Source: Paenarthrobacter sp. Z7-10
GTDB taxonomy: Bacteria > Actinomycetota > Actinomycetes > Actinomycetales > Micrococcaceae
Direction: 5' to 3'
Assembly (NCBI RefSeq): GCF_026932795.1
Contig: NZ_JADPVH010000047.1
Span: forward strand, 1-33,063
DNA length: 33,063 nucleotides
Positions 32,941 through 33,063 of the stretch are shown piece by piece; position 1 is the stretch's first letter, and each line of letters begins with the position of its first letter. The position numbers were made by a program, and so were the translations under genes. The notes beneath the pieces are model-generated. The model searched no databases, was not told the origin of the DNA, and was given only the letters and a program-made list of their open reading frames with translations.

Positions 32941-33063
32941 TTAGGCGGGGTGGTGGCTGGTGAGGTGGGCGTAGACGACGGTGTTGTCGTCGTAGAGGTT
33001 GGTGGCGGGGTTGTAGCCGCCACAGGTGATCAACCGGATTTCGGCCCGGTTGGTGTTGCCGTA
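32941..33063 (-). CDS. Class F sortase, C-terminal end (partial)
   Basis: The last 123 bases, read on the minus strand, give 40 residues and a TAA stop. The stretch NRAEIRLITCGGYNPATN has the sortase LITC active-site motif (nucleophilic Cys), and NTVVYAHLTSHHP is the closing strand. The LITCGG...NxVVYA pattern is that of actinobacterial class F sortases, membrane-anchored cysteine transpeptidases of uncertain substrate. The N-terminal anchor, the catalytic His and the start lie outside the window. The catalytic Arg may be one of the two Arg shortly before or in this stretch. Confidence 0.85.
   Translation of the reverse strand, partial: YGNTNRAEIRLITCGGYNPATNLYDDNTVVYAHLTSHHPA

Noticed and set aside
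32829-33023. 64-codon minus-strand frame rich in Thr and Pro at the window end
   Set aside because: It overlaps, in another frame, the class F sortase C-terminus, whose LITC motif is convincing. The Thr/Pro run is a by-product of that coding sequence.
1-33063. CRISPR arrays, insertion sequences, prophage genes or rRNA
   Set aside because: No regularly spaced repeats, transposase motifs, phage structural genes (apart from the encapsulin, which is a domesticated fold) or rRNA sequence were found.

Overview
The window is high-GC DNA from an actinobacterium, most likely a member of the Micrococcaceae (Arthrobacter or a close relative). The evidence is a complete Pup-proteasome locus with a fused PafBC regulator, the mycothiol ligase MshC, frequent GTG starts, and a gene order (tatA - pafBC - pafA - prcAB - pup - dop - arc - trmI - PAC2 - mshC - uppP - M20 peptidase) that parallels the Rv2094c-Rv2141c stretch of Mycobacterium tuberculosis. 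The genus is an inference from gene content; no rRNA is present.

Positions 1-11000 hold the protein quality-control block, all on the minus strand. Reading along transcription: arc (proteasomal AAA ATPase), dop (Pup deamidase/depupylase), pup, prcB, prcA, pafA (Pup ligase), two FKBP prolyl isomerases (one a lipoprotein), pafBC (DNA-damage transcription activator), a small membrane protein and tatA. Genes from arc to pafA overlap or nearly touch, as expected for a co-transcribed tagging and degradation pathway: Dop makes Pup-Glu from Pup-Gln, PafA ligates it to lysines, ARC unfolds the tagged protein, and PrcAB degrades it.

Positions 11068-20809 are conserved housekeeping genes: tRNA m1A58 methyltransferase, a site-2 type membrane protease overlapping a HAD phosphatase, a PAC2 protein, mshC-uppP, two small unknown genes, an acyl-CoA dehydrogenase-like flavoprotein and an M20 peptidase. 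tRNA-Leu(GAG) with a strong terminator follows at 20988-21101.

From 21071 onward the content looks accessory. It starts with the decayed 5' end of a short-chain dehydrogenase gene ending against the tRNA terminator. A secreted ScyD/ScyE-like protein, a DinB-like (TIGR03085) protein, a cold-shock gene with a long structured leader, and a secreted AMIN-like protein follow. Next comes a two-gene encapsulin nanocompartment with an EncFtn-type ferritin-like cargo carrying a visible targeting peptide (iron storage). After an MgtC/SapB membrane protein there is a five-gene minus-strand operon: solute-binding lipoprotein, two permeases, ATPase, and a fused glycerophosphodiesterase-inositol monophosphatase. 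I infer that it imports and breaks down a glycerophosphodiester such as glycerophosphoinositol. The window ends inside the C-terminus of a class F sortase gene.

The most interesting items are the EncFtn-encapsulin pair, the GDPD-IMPase fusion tied to an ABC importer, the dehydrogenase remnant at the tRNA-Leu boundary, and the cold-shock promoter/leader with a PafBC-type (RecA-NDp-like) motif. No CRISPR array, insertion sequence, prophage or rRNA was seen. No gene-free stretch exceeds about 300 bases.
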